Below, piece by piece: positions 43,674-55,500 of a DNA stretch of 64,000 bases. The notes under the pieces were generated by a model. That model had not been told where the DNA came from, did no database searches, and saw nothing but the letters and a program-made list of their open reading frames with translations. The number at the start of each line of letters is the position of its first letter. The first letter of the stretch is position 1. Source of the DNA: Lepidostoma basale (Eukaryota > Arthropoda > Insecta > Trichoptera > Lepidostomatidae); NCBI GenBank assembly GCA_022606425.2, contig JAHDVF020000880.1, positions 682,001 through 746,000 on the forward strand, given 5' to 3'. The translations under genes were made by a program, and so were the position numbers.

Positions 43674-43689
43674 GAGATTTCGATATAAC

Positions 43690-44176
43690 ACGATTTATTA
43701 GCGCAATTGTTAAATATGGCCTATTATTTGAATTGAGTAATTGTAACAATCGAAGAAATCTATATTAAATAAATAATTCGAATAGAAACATCTTCTTTTA
43801 AGAAGATAACTTTTATTTTACGGGAATGAGCCGTGTCGCCTTGCTAAGGCATTTGATATATCCTTATCAATGAGAAATGGGTAATATAAATACAATTAAA
43901 TAAAATTTTAGAAATCAGACAGTTTTGTTCATATTCACTAATTTATCATTACTTTTACAATCAAATCATTATTGCAATAATGGATTATTTCAGCATCTAA
44001 CTCGAATATTAAAGAATCAATAAATACACGTTCGAGTTCCTGATTTGCACGACTTATTAACTATCTGACTAAAGTCGAAGGATAAATGCAATTCAATGTA
44101 TTCACAATATAATAAGAACATATTTTTTTAATATTGATAAAATACAGCGATACTCTTGTTGGGCAAAACATGACGG
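43690..44176. other. AT-rich, with a decayed CATG hairpin block at 43838-43880
   Basis: GAATGAGCCGTGTCGCCTTG then CTAAGGCATTTGATATATCC is an inverted CATG-family module. Nothing else is seen. Confidence 0.4.
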
Positions 44177-44575
44177 TATCATTGGTGTACTTCCTAGGTC
44201 AGTTGTAAATGATTGAGCACTGAGCAACAAAAAAAGCACCAAAATTCGCCAACGAATTCGGCACTTTTATCGAATAATTTATTGCATTGCTTAAAGACGT
44301 TATATTTGTTTACTTAATATTTATTAATAGACAATGACAGTTTTTTTAATAGTAAACGCACTTCTAATATTTTATAGTATCATAGGTGTACTTCCTAGGT
44401 CAGTTGTAAGCGATTGGGCACTGAGAAAAAAAAAACGCCAAAATTCGATAACGAATTTGGCGCATTTATCGAACAGTTAATTGCATTTCTTAAAGACGTA
44501 ATATTTGTTAACTTAATATTAATTAATAGACAAACACAGTTTATAAATAGTAAACCCACTCCTAATATTTTATAG
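44177..44575. repeat. Tandem duplication, two units of about 200 bp
   Basis: Units 44177-44377 and 44378-44575 start TATCATxGGTGTACTTCCTA and end CTAATATTTTATAG. Each holds a short stem-loop (GCCAAAATTCG...CGAATTTGGC). Confidence 0.85.
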
Positions 44576-44926
44576 ACTTTTTTTATAAAAATGTATCTAT
44601 AAGTACAGGGGTCGGCAGGCTTTGTTCAGAAGTATCACTGTCACATATATCTATATCACATTTGCTTAAACTTATACTCGCATATACGTAGGTAAATTTA
44701 AAATTCGCATGTATTTTTAAAATATAAAACTTCTGTGTTAAAAAAATATAATCTACGTGTAAATCCAAACTCAAGTGGATTTTCATTTTATTTGTACATA
44801 TTAAAGTAATGTTTTGCCCTCCTCTCAAAAGCAGGGGTCAAGGATTAGTAAATAAAATAAGCGAATAGAAAAATAAATTCTGTCAAAAACAGAAACGGTA
44901 AACGGATATCAGAGATTATACTTTAC
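44576..44926. other. AT-rich, nothing recognised
   Basis: Lies immediately 3' of the candidate exon on the - strand and would be intronic if that exon is real. Confidence 0.35.
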
Positions 44927-45137
44927 CTTTTGTTTTCCTGTTCCCACACATTCTGTAGTTGTCTTTTCTTTCGGATTGGAGATGATCCGGGAGGTAGCGG
45001 AGCGCATGCCACCCTGTAGGAGGTGGATTTCCGGTCAGTGGGATGGTTCTTTGCTTCCGGTATCAATCGTTTGTCTTTTCGTTTCCGGTAACCTTTCCCG
45101 TACTTTTGTAAGGCTGACACGTAGAAGGATGATATAA
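44927..45137 (-). CDS. Candidate internal exon of an unrecognised gene
   Basis: A 211 bp - strand segment has a good acceptor (TTTTTTTTTCCAG) and donor (AAAAG then GTAAAGT). Between them the frame is open for 69 codons with two bases left over at each end. The peptide is rich in basic residues: SALQKYGKGYRKRKDKRLIP, EAKNHPTDRKSTSYRVACAP, LPPGSSPIRKKRQLQNVWEQ. The segment is balanced in base composition, whereas the flanks are AT-rich, and it has no repeat match in the window. Its 3' phase fits the candidate exon at 23695-23804. The basic, Pro/Ser-containing sequence suggests a disordered region of a large protein rather than an enzyme domain. I do not recognise the family. Confidence 0.55.
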
Positions 45138-45660
45138 CTGGAAAAAAAAATTCATTACATTTAAGTAAACTTGGAAGTTCTCTAATAGAGTAAGGGCAAG
45201 TCATGGTTGAATTTCATGCTGGGCTTCGTACATTGTCTGTCCCAAAAAATATTTAATGTTATTTGCAATTGAGAGATGAATTTAGTAGATTTAGAATTTC
45301 ATTTGTATAATTAAAACATATTAAATAATTAATGTAGTTTGTTTTACAGGGATACTCATTTGGTGTCCTTGAAAAGAGTAAAAGTTTAAAGTGTGTCATT
45401 GTAATGTGCGAAATACATTTTTTCACATTTATGAATTGGTTTTATATTGATATATTTTATTTATTATCAGAGGAACTATTATATAGATACTCTTATATAA
45501 TTCATTTACTCCCTTAAATTGTATATATCATTTCTCCCCGATGAAAGTTATCATGATGTTTATAAGGAACAGAAAACTATGAAAATAAGGGGTTGTTGCC
45601 GGAAAAAAAAATCACTTAAAATCGTCACTGCCAATATAAATTATAATATCTAATGAAATA
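45138..45660. other. AT-rich sequence, nothing recognised
   Basis: Would be intronic to the candidate - strand gene. No further exon was found here. Confidence 0.35.
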
Positions 45661-45664
45661 AATC

Positions 45665-45840
45665 TGGTAGTACACAAAGTAATTCTAGTATCTACTCTCA
45701 TGTATGGAGGTGTTGAGATTGGAGATGAAGGGTGTAAGAAGGGTATATGTTGTTGAAAAGAGATAGCTAAGCGAGTAGGGAAATAGGTTGTTCGATAGAA
45801 TACTGAACGAAGGTATAAAGATGGATTATGAGGCAATTGA
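45665..45840 (+). mobile_element. Decayed LINE-A-like fragment
   Basis: The + strand has VVHKVILVSTLMYGGVEIGD, reminiscent of LINE-A 'VLLPTLMYGSEAW', followed by frame-broken traces. Low similarity. Confidence 0.35.
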
Positions 45841-45924
45841 ATGTATTCTTAGTAAAATAAATATATGATTAAAAAATTAAAAAAAATTGTATTTAACAAC
45901 TGTATGTTGATAATAATTGATGCT

Positions 45925-46015
45925 TACTAGTTTCGCTTATACCCAAGGATCGCCAGAGCAATACAAGAATTTGTATTATTGCCCAGATGAACCTTGGGTA
46001 CAAGCGAAACTGGTT
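45925..46015. repeat. Inverted pair of hairpin modules
   Basis: Left: ACTAGTTTCGCTTATACCCA AGG. Right: CCTTGGGTACAAGCGAAACT GG. They are reverse complements with a few changes. On the + strand the right module has CAGATGAAC, CTTG-GGTA-CAAG, CGAAA, CTGG, TT. Confidence 0.6.
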
Positions 46016-46784
46016 GACACCAATTTTAATAACTTATAACCATATCGTGGTTAAATGCAATGGTGTTTCATACAACACCATAATTATACAATACTTTTTT
46101 TAAACAGGATTAATTTTACACATATTCACATAGTAATACTATGGTGATGTTGAAATACTTAAAACATTGTCAATTTATTATAATACAATGTTACATATGA
46201 ATTTTAAAACTTTTTTATTGGCTATAAAAAAAATTAATTCCCACTTCCGCAATTTTTCCGGAGAATTTGGGAAGAGTAATACTGTATGCAAAGCACTTGT
46301 ATTTTGGTTGAAAGTTTGTATAATGTATGTTTTCCATTTGGATGAGTAGGAGAGTTAATATTTAATTGAGAGTACCCTTAGCGTCTTAAACCTGGAAATA
46401 AGGAGTGTAGAAAAAATCACACGAGAATGTTTTGGGCGCCAGAGTACCTTTATTATTCACGTTTATTCTTACCAGCACTTTGCTAACCCGGGATAAAAGC
46501 TGGGAAAAGAAAGATTGAGGGAATGAGAAAAGAAATTGTTGCACGTATATATATTTCTCGGTACAAACACGTGTTTTCCATCTTATTATTAAATTTTCCA
46601 CAGTGAATGCCGCACTTTATTTTCATAATAAAGATTGACTTTCTCGTTTTTTTATTCATCTCAGTGTAACATCATTAATTGCCTAGTATCTTAAAAAGCT
46701 TCTAGATGTGACACATCTACACATAATATAGACCATACATACGAGATAAACATTCTTATTTTTCAAATCTCATTTAATAAAATG
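46016..46784. other. AT-rich sequence, nothing recognised
   Basis: A less AT-rich patch lies at 46400-46560. No supported gene. Confidence 0.4.
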
Positions 46785-47280
46785 AAATCACTCTTCTGCA
46801 ATGATAACATTAATTTGAAACTCCGCCAAAGAATGATTAAATGATATGTGTGGTCTGTTTTATTGTATGGATGTGAAACGTGGAACTTAAAAGTAAACTT
46901 AATGAACAGACTGGAAGCATTTGAAATGTGGCTCTATCGTCGAATGCTCAGAATTCCCTGGAGAGACATGGTTATCAATACTGAAGTCCTCAGGCAAGCT
47001 AGGTTAACAGTGCACTGTTGTCAACTATCAAGAATCGGAAAATTTCACATCTGGGTCATGTACTGCGTGGGGAAAAGTACCACCTTCTACATATGATATT
47101 GGAGGGGAACATTGAGGGACGCCGAGGGCCCGGAAGGAGACGAATGTCCTGGATGCGAAACATGAGGGAGTGGACCGGCATCCGAAAGTGAAAGAGCTAT
47201 TCCGAGCGGCGCAGAACAGGGGCAGGTTCGCCGAGGTGATCGCCAACGTTGCAAATACCCGACAGGGCACTTTAAGAAGA
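46785..47280 (+). mobile_element. RTE-like LINE C-terminal half
   Basis: The + strand reads VWSVLLYGCETWNLKVNLMN, RLEAFEMWLYRRMLRIPWRD and MVINTEVLRQARL. After frame changes it reads SHLGHVLRGEKYHLLHMILE, GNIEGRRGPGRRRMSWMRNM and REWTGIR, then 'RAAQNRGRFAEVIANVANTRQGT' and stop. The order matches RTE-clade elements. It is closely related to 48650-49230. Confidence 0.85.
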
Positions 47281-47879
47281 GGGAGTGTATATATAGGAAT
47301 TTGAGTGTAAAATAATAGCCATTTACTATAAAAATAATAAATAAATACAACTTTTGTCGATGTCACCCAATATGGCGAAACCGGTTGATACTGACAAAAG
47401 TGGAAGTGGTTATTAGAAACATTGTTTTATTTAATTATTATTTAAAGAACCTCCATCAAGAGATTTCATCAAAATCTTAGAAATAAATATTATAAATGTT
47501 TATTTTTCAAACCTCTATGTTCGTTTCTCTTAAATGAGTGTATAATAATATACATAAATGATATATGTATATAGATATACGTTTATCGAAAAAGTAAATG
47601 GAAAAATAAGTTCTGAAAGACCGAGGAAATCATGGCATTACCACATTATGATACGTTCTTTTAAAAAACTTTGTATCACAACACTTCATTATAAATTCAA
47701 CACAAATATGTTTCGGGACGCAGGAACCCTTCATCCATTGACAAAATCGTTACATGCTTGTATATACTAAATATTTAATATTTAAAAAAAAAATCATAAA
47801 TATAAGGTTAGTTTTGACAGATGTTAAAATGAAATTTTCAAACGTTTTATGCACTTGTTGTAATTTTTTTTTTATAAAC
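47281..47879. other. Non-coding, with GAAACCGGTT block at 47372
   Basis: A CGATGTCACCCAATATGGCG block precedes GAAA-CCGG-TT. A tiny 'GRPRKSW'-like piece lies at 47600-47640. Nothing else. Confidence 0.35.
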
Positions 47880-48090
47880 TGTTAAATTAAAAAAAACTTT
47901 GTTTTATGTATCACGATTGTATTTTTATTTTTCGTGACAGCTGTTTGTTGACATCATTATTGTAACACATGATGATGTCAGCATAGGTTGACGAAACAGC
48001 TGTCGCGAAAAATAAAAATACAATTGTGATGGTTTGGCCGAAACACTATGAAGTATCATAAATCTTTCGGCCAAAACAATGAACTATTTA
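47880..48090. repeat. Foldback repeat C, complete inverted pair
   Basis: Left arm about 47896-47955 and right arm about 47975-48028 are inverted copies (TATTTTTCGTGACAGCTGTT and its inverse). The right arm on the + strand (47970-48005) reads ATGATGA, T, GTCA...TGAC stem, GAAA, CAGCTG, TC. The GGTTTGGCCGAAACACTATG block follows. Confidence 0.7.
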
Positions 48091-48649
48091 ACATTTCTAA
48101 AAATAAATGTAACACAAAATTTGAATGTTCTTGTTGGGGTCCGCCAAATATACCATATATATTATATATATTTTTTCAATTCTATATCATTGTTTAAGAA
48201 ACACTGAATATTCTGAAAGGGGTTGTGTATAAATAATTAATCTATTTAATTTATTTATCTGTTAGAGATTATTGTCTCCTGTGAGCGTGGGCGTCGCTTG
48301 AGACATTAGCACTAAGCCTGTGTTTTGCATATCATTATCGAAAACAGGCCGTCCTTAATCATAAGAATTAGACCGGGTCTTGTTAACGATTATGCGAATC
48401 CTATCAGAGACATACGTTTAAAGCGGATCTCACCTTGGTGATATTACCTAACCCGACTTACCCCGGTCTAACCTTACTTACAGATACCTTACCCAACCCG
48501 ATTGGTTGATCAGCGGTCGTTAAGCCGGTTCATATGATGTAAACACAGAATTATATTGAAAGTTTACTGGAATTTGCTTGATTCTCTATAGGTTTGATTA
48601 AGTAAGAAATATAATATAAATAAACACATAGTAATACAATGGTGATGAT
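48091..48649. other. Unassigned, moderately GC-rich stretch 48270-48530
   Basis: No ORF or repeat match. GGCGTCGCTTGAGAC and TTACCTAACCCGACTTACCC words are unique in the window. Confidence 0.35.
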
Positions 48650-49230
48650 GACATTTCTTGACCCAGATGCAGAGATAAAATGCAGAATTATGGCAATAAG
48701 AGCTACGTTTAATAAAATGAAATCACTCTTCTGCAATGATAACATAAACTTGAAACTCCGACAGAGAATGATCAAATGCTATGTTTGGTCTGTTTCATTG
48801 TATCGATGTGAAACGTGGACCATAAAAGTCGACTCAATGAACAGATTGGAAACATTTGAAATGTGGCTCTATCGCTAAATGCTGAGAATTCCATGGACAT
48901 ACATGGTTACCAATACCGAAGTCCTTGAAGCAAGCTACAGTTGAAAGAGAACTGTTGTCAACTATCAAGGTTCGGAAGATTTCACATCTGGGTCATATAC
49001 TGCGTAGGGAAAAGTACCACCTTCTCCAACTGATATTAGAGGGGAAAGTTGAGGGACGCCGAGGGCCCGGTAGGAGACAGATGTCCTAGCTGCGAAACGT
49101 GAGGGAGTGGACCGGCATCCGAAGCGTGGAGAAGTTGTTCCGAGCGAAGCAGGACAAGGATAGGTTCGCCGAGGTATTCTCCAACGTTGGAGGGACCAGA
49201 CAGGGCACTTGAAGAAGAAGAAGAGGATCC
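48650..49230 (+). mobile_element. RTE-like LINE C-terminal half
   Basis: The + strand reads FLDPDAEIKCRIMAIRATFN, KMKSLFCNDNINLKLRQRMI, KCYVWSVSLYRCETWTIKVD and MNRLETFEMWLYR, then stop. Frame-shifted 'SHLGHILRREKYHLLQLILE', 'GKVEGRRGPGRRQMS' and '...QGT' follow, ending in GAAGAAGAAGAAGAGG. It is inactive. Confidence 0.85.
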
Positions 49231-49392
49231 AGAATTTAAATTAATAATTCCGACTCCAATTAGAATACGAAATGATTACGCCAATTTATATACTAATTCG
49301 ATATATTGTAGATGATTTGAGGTTCAAGTTGAGGTCAAATGGGGATGACAAAGTCGATAGTACTGGTACCAACATGTCTAGATAATGAATCC
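49231..49392. other. Short unassigned spacer
   Basis: Nothing recognised. Confidence 0.3.
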
Positions 49393-49545
49393 CTAACATG
49401 GCTCTGCATGGAATACTAAATGGACGGCGTCCACTAGAGTGATCCCCAAAACGATGGAGAGATAGCTGGAGTTCAGCATCACAGGTAGAGGATATTGTAG
49501 AAATAGACTCTTAAGTATAACAAAAGGCAAAAGAAGCAGAAGTTT
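49393..49545 (+). mobile_element. LINE-G-like 3' fragment
   Basis: The + strand reads LHGILNGRRPLERSPKRWRD, then SWSSASQVEDIVEIDS, a variant of the LINE-G 'LHGxxxxxRPRGRPPKRWxDSW' end, followed by an AAGGCAAAAGAAGCAGAAG tail. Confidence 0.6.
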
Positions 49546-49589
49546 GTGTTAATGAATAATCAGAATATTTATTGTTTCTTGAACAATGT

Positions 49590-49760
49590 AAAATATTTTT
49601 CTTTTTTATATACTTTGTATACACAACACAAACTTTTTAAACTGATTAAAATTAAATATCAAACATGTTTCGGTTAACCCGGTCCTTCCTCAGTGATATT
49701 ATTAAAATATTATAAAATTGTTTACAAATATGATCAGTTTTGACAGATGTTATAAAGATT
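49590..49760 (-). repeat. Hairpin module repeat (GGACC type)
   Basis: 49662-49693 on the - strand reads CTGAGGA, A, GGACC-stem, GAAA, CATG, TT. The preceding TTTTTTATATACTTTGTATA block is the same one LINE-A inserted into at 61899-62602, so this copy shows the empty site. Confidence 0.65.
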
Positions 49761-50329
49761 ATTTTTTTTTTAAATAAATCTTTATTTAATAATCTTCGTC
49801 TTGTCAGCAGTATTAAAATCTATTTCGTTTTCTGTTTTGTCATCTGGACTTAACAAAGTCCACCGTCTTTGTAGTTGTTTTTCGGAAGAAGGTATTCATG
49901 AGGTAAAATATGTTTTTGAGGAGATAGATAAAATATCCGAATACGTGTATTTTACGAAGTTTATAACGTAAAAATGTCATTAAATATATTAGTTATCACA
50001 TCTTAAATATCTCTATGGAAGTAAAATGTTAAATTTAAATGTATGCTGTTTACAAAATACAGAGTTCATAAATGTTTTTATTCTGATAAGAATAATCTTC
50101 AAAACACCGAATTATGGAATCTTTATCGTTGGTGGTAATTATCCAGTCTACACTACTTGTTATGTCAGATCTTATTGAAGCAGGGCTGGACTGGAGTATC
50201 TACTTGCTAAGGGTTGAAGAATGCAGTTATCACTATTTATAAACCATGTTAAGAACTATTGGTATAATTCCAAAATATTGTAAAGTGATTGAAAAAGTTG
50301 TTTTGATTTAATTAAATTAATTATCTAAA
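49761..50329. other. AT-rich sequence, nothing recognised
   Basis: No supported gene. Confidence 0.4.
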
Positions 50330-50700
50330 CCAAAGTTTATCAAACTTATTTGCCCCTTGATCCTCTTTTATGAAAAAAATCACAAGGTCTTCTATTAATT
50401 TGTATTTTTAATTTAATTAACTAAATAATGACTTCAAAATTATATTTGTTCTTAAGGCGAATTTATGGTAAATAAAATATATATTTTAAGTATAATTAAA
50501 TATAATAAGTCAGTAAACATTAACAACACGCGGCCCCCTAATATTTTAAAAACTTTAAAGGGGCCTTGCCCTATAGATAGGCTTCCCTATGGTGACGAAA
50601 AGTTTTCTTTTCCTTCTTACAGAGCCTGCGTTGCCCCCTTTGTTCCCTCCAATGCCCTAAGGGAAGTCGATGGGCAAGTTTTGGGAACCATAGTTTCTAA
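50330..50700. mobile_element. hAT-like non-autonomous element (relic)
   Basis: Contains GCCCCTTGATCCTCTTTT, GCGGCCCCCTAATATTTT and TTGGGAACCATAG words, ordered as in the element at 55337-55795. 'CCCAAACTT...GCCCCC' words are typical of hAT-type MITEs. The terminal repeats are decayed. Confidence 0.5.
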
Positions 50701-50744
50701 CTACTGACTAAAGTACCAAAATCACTTTTTATGGTGTACAGATT

Positions 50745-51020
50745 TGATAATGCCTTAGCAAAGCGAAACATGTCATTTCCATAAAATATAATAAAACGTC
50801 TAAAAAACCGACTTGATATTTAATATTAATTATTAAATATTTAGGTATTGTATTTTTTATACGTAATTCTCAAAATAACAAGATTTTTGAAATTCAGTAT
50901 TAAAAACAAAATATATTTAATAATTATGGGGTATATGTATATGAATTAATAAAATAAGTCATTATCAAATGTTAGCAAGTCGTAACATATCATCCGAAAC
51001 AATACAATAAAACTTCTACA
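50745..51020. repeat. CATG-family hairpin repeats
   Basis: 50745-50774 (+) reads TGATAAT, GCCTT-AGC-AAAGC, GAAA, CATG, TC. A second, decayed one is at about 50965-51000 (TCAAATGTTAGCAAGTCGTA, ACATATC). AAAACTTCTACAAAACAGAT follows it. Confidence 0.65.
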
Positions 51021-51735
51021 AAACAGATATTTTTATTTTTGTTAATTATTTAATATAAGGTTTTATATCATTGTATAAAAAAATATATTAAAATACAACA
51101 AACTTTAATAAAAAAAGATTTAACAGTGTATTCAATCAATGGAACACAATAATTGGAAATTGTCTTAACTTATATTTATTTTGCATCCAAACACTTGTTT
51201 CCATCTTCTATTTAAATAAAACTGAAAGTGTGTTATTGTGTGTCCCTTTTACTATGTAAATACGTAGCAGATCGAGCTGAAAATTTCAACTTTTATTGAT
51301 TCTACACCGGCGGTTGTTATAGGAACACTTTTGTTACGAATCGAGCTCCAATTAAATTTATAAATTAATTGATAAATTTTGAAGTGGAAGCGATTATAGA
51401 CCTTAATATTCCGACTCTGAGTAGAATTTTTAGAGTTTATATTCGCTTGGCATAGCCAGGTCACGTTTTAGCCGTCCTTTTCGTTAAGTCGCATTATTTT
51501 TCCGTCATGTGATCTCCGATCTGTCAAAACTAGGGATGGGCAAAACGACTCATATTAGGTATCTGATCTGAACGGATCGCTCAGCAGAGTAAGTAACCTC
51601 TTTTTTATAACTCATGACTCACTAAAATTAGATTAGTAATTCTTAACTCCAATGCCGCCTCGAAAATGACGTTATAACAAGCCAACGTATGCAATTATAT
51701 ATTTACTTAGTCGTATTTTTAATACAGATTTGTGA
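51021..51735. other. Unassigned sequence
   Basis: 51290-51540 is somewhat less AT-rich and unique. It could hold a regulatory element upstream of the gene, but nothing specific is seen. Confidence 0.35.
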
Positions 51736-51779
51736 TTAACTAGACTGAGCCATAGAAATGCGTGGCCGGGTACAGCTAG
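51736..51779 (+). mobile_element. Helitron 3' terminus fragment
   Basis: GCGTGGCCGGGTACAGCTAG followed by T resembles a Helitron 3' end (CTAG followed by T). The related end at 56395 on the - strand reads GGGTCAGCTAG then T. Confidence 0.5.
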
Positions 51780-51852
51780 TACTTGATTTAAAAGGTGTGT
51801 ATTGCAACAACTGGTTTAAGGTAGCAATAATCGTAACAAATGTATATCCTAT

Positions 51853-52085
51853 GACGACCTTCGTGGCAGAGTGGTTAAAGCTCCGACTTCCATACCGAAG
51901 GTTCCGGGTTCGATTCCCGGCGATGGCAGTGTGATTGTCACACTGTCTTTGGTCTGGTGTTGAATTCACGTGACAATAAAATGGCGATAGATTGGCTACT
52001 ATCACATGTCAGGAAAATCAATATAAAAGCTAAAAAAATAAATTGCATACAGTAATAGGGTTCAAACGACCTGTTGTATACTTAA
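51853..52085 (+). mobile_element. tRNA-derived SINE
   Basis: Best-preserved head: A box GTGGCAGAGTGGTTAAAGC (51864) and B box GGTTCGATTCC (51908). It is followed by the family body (GTGATTGTCACACTGTCTTT, TTCACGTGACAATAAAATGG) and the GTTCAAACGACCTGTTGTATAC block. It ends about 320 bp before the start codon of the acyl-CoA synthetase gene. Confidence 0.8.
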
Positions 52086-52405
52086 AAAAAATGTGATAAG
52101 TTATAAAGCAAAAAAAAAATACTAAATATTGTATATAACACAATGTGTGCATAAATAAAACCTAGTGAAACAGAAAACATTTTACAGAGTCTACTATCAA
52201 ACAAATAAAATACTGTTGTCACGCTTTTTACAATGCGTTAACTAAAACTTTTAGATATTAGGCGTAAAACGTTTGTGTTTTCCCTGAATGCAGCACTGCA
52301 GTTTGTGTCCACGCAATTTCAAGTGTTATATCATTTGCGACACTGTGTGCTCTTGGGTTCGGTTCTTCGTCTTGTACTCACTTCCGCCTGTTGTCTGCTG
52401 CAGTC
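52086..52405 (+). promoter_or_regulatory. Presumed promoter and 5' UTR of the acyl-CoA synthetase gene
   Basis: Lies between the SINE and the start codon. The last ~150 bp are less AT-rich. A TATA box is not evident. TCATT at 52331, within ATATCATTTGCG, could be an initiator. The exact start of transcription cannot be set from sequence. Confidence 0.3.
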
Positions 52406-52519
52406 ATGGAAAGTGCAAATATCATCAACGGTCCTCCGGAGATCGAGGGACCCCTCCACCTCTCATTTAGTGAATACCTCTTCCAGAAACTGAGAACCGG
52501 TGGGGATAACATTGCTCAG
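52406..52519 (+). CDS. Acyl-CoA synthetase exon 1
   Basis: Encodes residues 1-38 ([20 protein letters not shown]...). It ends on a complete codon (CAG) before the donor GTACTT. Confidence 0.8.
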
Positions 52520-55500
52520 GTACTTTTTTTTCAACTCATCAAAACAACTTATAGGCGCCTTATCTGCTTATGAATTTATTACGTTTGCACGATTTTTAAT
52601 TATAAACTATACACTCGTACGTACTTAATATAATAAAATATATGCTACTCGAATATAAATAAATAATTTTGGTTTTCTATTCGATTCACTCCAAAATGGT
52701 TATATTATTCGATGTGTATCCAATTCATCTTTTGTACGTACTTTATTTCTTCTATATTCGTCATCACTTTGTGTTGTGGATTCACATTTGAATATTTTTT
52801 TGTAAGCATTGTATTATCACAACATCTTTTGGCATTTTTCAGAAACATGTTTCGGGACATAAACTTCCCTTGTTCAGTGAATGAATAAAATAAAAACAGT
52901 GGTTAAAATTCACACACTGAAGAAGGGAAGTTTGTGTCGCGAAACAAGTTTTTGAAAAGCGCATAAAAGTTATTCGAACATACTTTATTTTAAAAGGCCA
53001 AATAATAGAATACATATTCCAAATTAAAACAAAAATTGTAAGTCAATGTATGTTTTTTTACTTAGTTCATTTATATCAATGTATAGTTGTAAGTAGAGTA
53101 TTTTAATTGAACCAAGTTTAAAATTTTTAATTACGTATTGTAATTGACAAAGTCTTATAAATTCATGACGTATTTTTTCAATATTTATATTTAATCACAT
53201 AAAATCATTACAGCTAATTATTAACATATATGTAGAAGTTAATTTGGAAAGCAACGGGAAACTACCAAAAGCCCAAAGTGACATTCCAAGAACCAGCAAA
53301 AATGTTTAAAGACTTTGCTGCAAACCAACCCCTAGGATTAAAAAATAAAATAAAATGTGGTGTCTGATTTTAGATATATTAAAAATAGTATTTAGTTCCT
53401 ATGCGAAAAGTAAAATAACGAAATATAATTAGTTTGTTTGAACATTAATACATGTATTTAGATCACATATATTACCCACCACACATTTATGACCACCCTG
53501 AAGATGGAGACTGCAACAATCTCCGAAACGTCGGTCCAGAAAGATGAGCTACACGGATTTTCCCAAAATACTCGTACATAAACAGCGATGTTTTTCAATT
53601 CCAATGTTATTAGAATGGAATTCCACAATGTTAACGCCTTAATCTTCAATAAAAAAATGTTTTCCTTATTATTCATTAACGTAATGGTGATATTGAGATT
53701 ACTAAAGAAATCTGATTAAACTCACGTAAACTGGGATCTTATGAGTTTTTTTTTATGTTCCAGATTCATGGCATCACGGGAGAAACCATTACCTATTCCG
53801 AAATCTTACAGAAGAGTATTAACTTAGCCGAGAGTCTGAGGAGACTGGGTGTTAAGAAAGGAGATGTCGTCTCCCTCTCCTGTGAGAACAGATTTGAGTT
53901 TACAATATGTGCCATCGGAATTATGTTTGCTGGAGGTGTCAATGCTACACTCAACACAATGTACACCAAAGGTATACTATTACTAAATAGTTATTGCAAA
54001 GCATGGTATCTCTACATGAAGGAGTATGGTAGCTATCCGTGGCTCTATCCCACGGCATTTCTTTTGGGAATACTAGAAGACCAACTAGGGGGGCATCTCA
54101 TAACTAATTTCTTTAGATTATTCAGGGAATATTAAGAGAACTCGGCAGTGCTGGAGGATGTTGGTATTTTTGTCCCCGATAGATATCTCTGACAGCGACA
54201 GCATAGATTGTTTTCCTACCGGCCGCCAGAACCAATCTGCCTGTGGTGACACCGGTTAGAATATCAATTAGTGTGCTGAACGCGGTCTTCTCGGATATGG
54301 ACGTCTTTCATATCAGTGAAAGTACGTTCAGAAGACAAATACTCTTTACGTTAAAGAGTATCTTGTTTTTCTTGTGTCGTACCATCTCCCATGCATTCCT
54401 GGTATTATATTGTAATCGTATATATTATATTTTACCTGTATTCAATAGATGACTTAAACATTAATATTATTTGTAATATCTGTTGAGATAATAAACTAAT
54501 TTGATTTGATTTGATTTCATAATATGGAACAAAATGTAACTCATTCATATAGTTCTCATTTCTATTCAGTATCTTTCTTACGATACCTAAATACGAGTAT
54601 ATAGCCACAATTAAGCTCGAACTAAATTAAAATTACTTACCAGGACTAAATGTCCAAAAAATTGAATATCCACAAAAATGTCCACGGAATCGTAATTATT
54701 TTGATACCATCTAGATTTGCTTTTACCCAAGCTTCATCTATTTTTATATTATCCTGATGAAGCTTGGAAACAAGCAAAACTAGTTGGCTTCAAATAGAAT
54801 AACGATAATGTGAATAATATATGAACAAAGATTATTTTGTTGTTATCCCGTATTTACATAATAAAAAAATAATTACGGTTTATTCTTTATTATTTTAGAT
54901 GAATTATTACATACTATGGGCATATCAAAACCGAAGATGGTGTTCTGTTCTGCACCAGGTATCAAAAAAATTCAGAACGTCCAAAAGTTAATTCCTTCAT
55001 TGGAAAAAGTTATTCTAATCGGCAATGATAGAAGTGACCCGAGCCTTCTCCTCTACGATGACTTCGTGAAGAACAATGTTGACGTCAGAACTTATCATCC
55101 AGTCTCCGTGGATATTCACGACCCGTTTGCGATTCTGTGCTCGTCCGGAACAACTGGGATGCCGAAGGGAGTTGTTCTAACCCATCATAACATGTCAATT
55201 TGTAACGGACACGTCAAGTACGTATTAATCTCCTTTACGGGTTCTATTTGAAATATACACTTTGCTTCTAATATCTTAAATATTTATTTGTATACGAGAT
55301 TGCAGTGCTACCTACCGAGTAAAATTGTGAATCTCAACCATAGGTTCCCATACTTTTTTGACCCATGGCCCCCTTTTCAGACACAAAATTACACAAGGCC
55401 CCCTGGATTAACCTTTTTCATTTTGAGATGACATTTTTTTAGCTCATTGGGGAAAGTTGGCATTGACTCATCGGCGACTTCCAGTCAGTAGAATTTCGTG

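Noticed and set aside
51853..51928. Possible tRNA gene (clear A and B boxes)
   Set aside because: The same head with the same downstream body occurs at 2912, 3788, 28085 and 63062, so it is the head of a tRNA-derived SINE.
52391..52405. Earlier, non-ATG start for the acyl-CoA synthetase (TTG at 52391)
   Set aside because: A non-AUG start is not needed. The ATG at 52406 gives a protein of normal length with the usual N-terminal segment.
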